Shown here in pieces: positions 60,416 to 64,000 of a stretch of DNA of 64,000 nucleotides; within the stretch, counting starts at the first letter, position 1; each line of letters begins with the position of its first letter. The notes beneath the pieces are model-generated. The model searched no databases. It saw only the letters and a program-made list of their open reading frames with translations, and had not been told where the DNA came from. The DNA comes from Epiperipatus broadwayi (Eukaryota; Onychophora; Udeonychophora; Euonychophora; Peripatidae). The translations under genes were made by a program, and so were the position numbers. The stretch lies in assembly GCA_028023455.1 (NCBI GenBank), contig JAQFVV010006739.1, positions 126,001 to 190,000 on the forward strand, in the 5' to 3' direction.

Positions 60416-60592
60416 AGATTATAATCAAAGTTTATAATCAGTGAATCGTCGTTCGAAAATAAATAAAGACCAGGTTTATATAAAGTTACGTGACCAGGTT
60501 CCAAGAGAGAAATCCTTGGTGGCGCCCTCGACGACGATTCTAATAACTAAAATTCAGTTAGTAGGGGAAGAAAGAAAGATGTCGTGTCACAG
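60416..60592 (+). repeat. Extra 177-bp tandem copy of the LTR 3' end
   Basis: Identical to 60220-60396 as far as I can see (AGATTATAATCAAAG… to TGTCACAG), giving a 196-bp period with the 19-bp purine-rich joint AGGAGTGAGGGGGGGAAAG. It carries the CGACGACG variant of the 3' LTR, not CGATGATG of the 5' LTR, so it was copied from the 3' repeat or shares its template. It ends at the right-hand target duplication. A 64-codon frame at 60441-60635 is incidental. Confidence 0.85.
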
Positions 60593-60598
60593 TAGTGA
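60592..60598. repeat. Right copy of the apparent target-site duplication
   Basis: GTAGTGA, matching 55895-55901. Its position after the extra 177-bp unit places that unit inside the integrated element. Confidence 0.55.
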
Positions 60599-63500
60599 TT
60601 TAAAATGTTTTATTTATTGCTTTGATATACGCTAAAAATGTTATGTGATTAGTAAAGAATTGTAGAGTGATCATGACTTTTAAATATATTTGTGAAAGAA
60701 AACAAATCTTCTTAAAGATACATCAGCAATTATTGATCACTAACCATTCATTTAATTATGAAAAAAAAATTTCATATTATTTTAAATACATACAACAAAG
60801 GATAAAGTATATATACTTGAAAGAAAAACATGAATAAAAATATATGTGAAAAATTTGGTCAAATATGTATGTATAATTAGTGTACATATGCAAGAAACAA
60901 TTTTAATTAAAATTAAGTATGTAGTAAGAGTTAGAAATAACTAATAATATATTGTGATTATACAAATTCATTTAAGGATGGATTTATTCAATTACAAAGA
61001 GCTCAGTGGAGTTTGAAGCTAATTAAAAACTTTATGCTAAATATTAAAAAAAGTAATGAGTAAATCTAAATAATTAGGAATGTAAAATCAAACAAATATC
61101 ATCCTACTGATGATGATTATACATGGTTATATAATTAATAAAAATTGGTTCAAATATATTAAAATGAATGAAATATTTTAAAGGCAATACTTTCTGTTCA
61201 TTTATAAGTAAGTTACAATGTAATTAAAATATATATTTAATATGTATAATTATTATATTTCATATCTTCTGAGATCCCAATACAATTTCATTTTAATTTC
61301 TTAACTCCTTGGAGATATTTTAAATTTGAAAATTTTATATCTCTGCATAGACAAAAGTAAGTAAATTTATATTTAAGTAAATTAGAGTAAAAATAAAAGA
61401 AATTATAACCAAATGTAAAAATATTGGCATTGCCTTTTTCCAAAAATCAAAAAATAATTTGAGATTTTGATTTGTATGTCTAACTATATATATAAAAAAA
61501 TTCATGCCAAGTTAAAAAATAAAACTAATTATTTATAATCTGTTCCAAATGTATTTAATAAAAAATAATTGGCATTAAAGAAAACAATTTTTCAAAAAAA
61601 GAAACACATAGGCTTATGACCAGGTAAATATGTTTCACTGATTCATAGCTTCTTGTATACTTAAAAAGAATCCAAGCAACTGTCTGAGTGTAATTATTAT
61701 GGAGCACAAAACCAGAATAAAATTAACTCCACAACACCAAAAAAGAAGGGAAATGGATGTAATAAGTATGATAAGTCGTACCAGGCTATTAAATACTCAG
61801 GTAAAGAAAATATATGTCTGTAAAGTATTTTAATACTAAACCTATACTAGAATAACAATTTTTGATTTTGTTTGAATTATAACTAAAAAAAAATATTCCA
61901 CATCAAATTAAGTAATATTGTTAAATATATATACATTTTTAAAGTAAAACTTATAACTATAATTTTTTTATTTTGTTGTATAATAAACTAAAATTAAAAC
62001 CTTTACATATTATCAAAGTTCTACAATATTTGATCATAAATTGCATTTCATATATTAAGTTCTTTGTGTGAAGGCACACTGGGATAATTTGGCATTAAGA
62101 TATACTATGATCAAGTGATAACACTTAATGACAAATGACAGTAGTCTAACATTATATTTGAAATGGAATGCTTCTTATCTTTTAACTCTTGATTCTTTTT
62201 TTTTTTAAACTGTAGTGCTTTCCAAAATTTTTTGAACATTTTTTAAAAACATCTTAACAGCTGTTACATGATAACCCAATACTTATTTAATTTGTAAAAT
62301 ATTTGAATATAATTATAAATTAAATGCACAAAAATAATAATAATCAATATATGTAAAACAATATATTTTTAATTTTTGTTTCAATAATTAAACTGGATAA
62401 TGAATGTGTGTAAACATCAGAATTCATAGTCTGCAGTAATACAATGCTATGTTATTCTTCAAAAAATTCTAGTCTTAAAAAATCTTGTTTCTGAGATGAC
62501 ACTACATTGAAAACATACAAAAGTTAAGATTAGTTTAAGAAAACTGGAGATGTTGCTAGAAATAAAATATTAATCATTTCTGTTTTGTTCATGTATAAAA
62601 TTTATCTATTTAAAACACTATTATTGTTGTAGAACAAAATGGGCATGATGTCAACTGGGGTCCACCAAGAAATTTTGGAATGACCATCTGAATTTAAAAA
62701 AGTAATACTAACAGACATTACATTATGATAGATTAGATAGCTATATATAAAAGAAATACATTTTTTATACATGTATGGCTATTACAAGTGAGAATCAGTT
62801 CTTCATAATTAGCCAGGCACTTGTAAATGAACGGGTTGAATGACACACATGCTTTAATTGGAAATGGACTCAATTATAAATTCATCAGCTCAAATACATT
62901 TACTGTGAACATAGAGGTAAAACCAGAAGCATTGCATAAGTTCATTTAGTTATAAAGCCAGTAACTGTATTTTTGTTGTGACAGGTGCACATGAAAAATT
63001 AATACTCTATATTTTAAAAGAGAAATGAAATGTCTGAAACAACTGCAAAGAAAAGAAAGACATACCGTTTTAATACAGAATAGAAGAATATTTTTTCTTT
63101 ACAAGAATAAATGCAAAATGTATGTGCTATATATGTCATGCAAGTATGTCATTTCTAAAAAAAGAAAACATTGAAAGATATTATAAAACCATGTATAATA
63201 TGTGGTAGACAGTGACACTTGGAAAAAATTATAAATATCCATTGCTTGAAAAAATGTCCTCATCCCTGTTGTAGAACAACAGAACTACCCAACATTATCA
63301 AACATTTACAATTATATTTAATAACATCTTTATTTTTCCATTTCATACAATGCAAATATATTTTCTTCAAATAATTTTATTTTGTTACAGTTTTGACTGT
63401 CTTGCAGACTTCTTCAGAACTGCAAAATATTTAAATATATATGATTACATTTATTATAATCATATTCAAAAATACAATAATTGTATCTAAATATACAAAT

Positions 63501-64000
63501 TAATCTTTTAATTTCATTTTTATAAGTATTTATATACCTTATAATGATTCATCTTAAATTATATCTTGTTTTATTTAATATTTATATTGTATAATTTTAC
63601 CATTATGTTTTAATTTTTTTAAAATTATTAATCATTAAATTAAATTAAATTATTCATGTACTAAAATCATGCATAACATAATTTCTAATTTTTTTAAACA
63701 TGACCTTCTTTTAGTTGTAAAGACCTTTAACTGACAATTTTTTAAAAATTTAAATATTTCTATCCTATTTTGATGTTTTCTTTACTTTTTATTTAATTTT
63801 AAAATTATTTTAAGCATTTTAAAGTTAAATCTTTGTTTGTTTGCAAATGCTTTTATTTAAATTAAAATAAAATTTTAAAATAGTGAATTTATACATATTT
63901 GGTACATAGCTTATGCAATGATATTAAAATATTTTGAGTAGGTTCCCTAGTTTTTTAAATCCAAAGGAGTTGAAAAATAAAATTTCAAATATTTCAATAT
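60599..64000. other. A+T-rich intergenic DNA, no gene seen
   Basis: No credible frame. 62635-62690 (TGTCAACTGGGGTCCACC) and 63180-63267 (the complement begins CAGGGATGAGGACATTTT) have a hAT-end flavour but no matching partner terminus was found. Otherwise only simple sequence. Confidence 0.5.

Larger units (their letters stand above)
55902..60591 (+). mobile_element. Gag-only LTR retrotransposon (TR-GAG-like, non-autonomous)
   Basis: Order: long LTR (55904-57520, homology to the 3' copy extending to 57540), leader (57541-57724), one gag-like gene (57725-58735), a 44-bp T-rich linker, long LTR plus leader (58780-60415), and an extra 177-bp LTR end (60416-60592). There is no protease, reverse transcriptase, RNase H or integrase coding sequence in any frame. 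A direct repeat, GTAGTGA, encloses the whole structure including the extra unit. Repeats differ by about seven substitutions, all transitions, and two homopolymer indels over about 1,636 bp, so insertion is recent. Base composition and CpG content are well above the surroundings. Replication would require a partner element in trans. Confidence 0.85.

Noticed and set aside
60416-60592. The extra 177-bp unit as a CRISPR-like or satellite array
   Set aside because: Only two copies, both clearly LTR ends within one retroelement.
62635-63267. hAT element bounded by GGGGTCC-type text and CATCCCTG
   Set aside because: Only one edge looks like a terminus; no matching inverted repeat or target duplication was found.

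Overview
This window reads as non-coding DNA from a large, strongly A+T-rich invertebrate-type animal genome (roughly three quarters A+T by eye, not computed). The kingdom is inferred from the repeats: a GIY-YIG Penelope-like element, mariner, pogo/Tigger and hAT remnants, non-LTR retrotransposon fossils, tRNA-derived SINE relics, and a gypsy-type gag with long LTRs. The species cannot be named from this. I found no convincing host gene, exon series, rRNA or intact cellular tRNA. Nearly all short open frames are chance frames in A+T-rich DNA.

Layout. 1-13 kb: A+T-rich DNA with a tRNA-like SINE head (2.5 kb), two long foldback (inverted-repeat) elements (6.5-7.5 and 11.4-12.5 kb) and a fragment of a small hairpin MITE family (9.9 kb). 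13.5-15.7 kb: a nearly complete Penelope-like retroelement, with reverse transcriptase and GIY-YIG endonuclease broken by only two frameshifts and a hammerhead-like hairpin in its tail. 19-21.8 kb: a second copy of the hairpin MITE and a TA-flanked Tigger/pogo element. 22.7-24.6 kb: an unusual C-rich (+ strand) domain of diverged tandem repeats. 27-37 kb: a mariner transposase N-terminus, one unidentified open frame, back-to-back LINE tails, a third hairpin MITE, and hAT-type termini, one of which carries a 104-bp subterminal array. 38-39 kb: a tRNA-Gly-derived SINE and a composite palindrome/direct-repeat element with a hammerhead-like core. 47.4-48.7 kb: a decayed LINE reverse transcriptase. 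55.9-60.6 kb: a very young LTR retrotransposon. 60.6-64 kb: featureless A+T-rich DNA.

The main find is the LTR element. Two ~1.64 kb repeats, about 99.6% identical by eye, enclose a single intact 336-codon gag-like gene and no protease, reverse transcriptase, integrase or zinc knuckle. This is a non-autonomous, gag-only LTR element of the kind called TR-GAG in plants. Its 3' end carries an extra, identical 177-bp copy of the LTR end, joined through a 19-bp purine-rich leader segment, and this extra unit lies inside the apparent target-site duplication. It is also the most CpG-rich part of the window. By inference it must have been mobilised by another element's polymerase.
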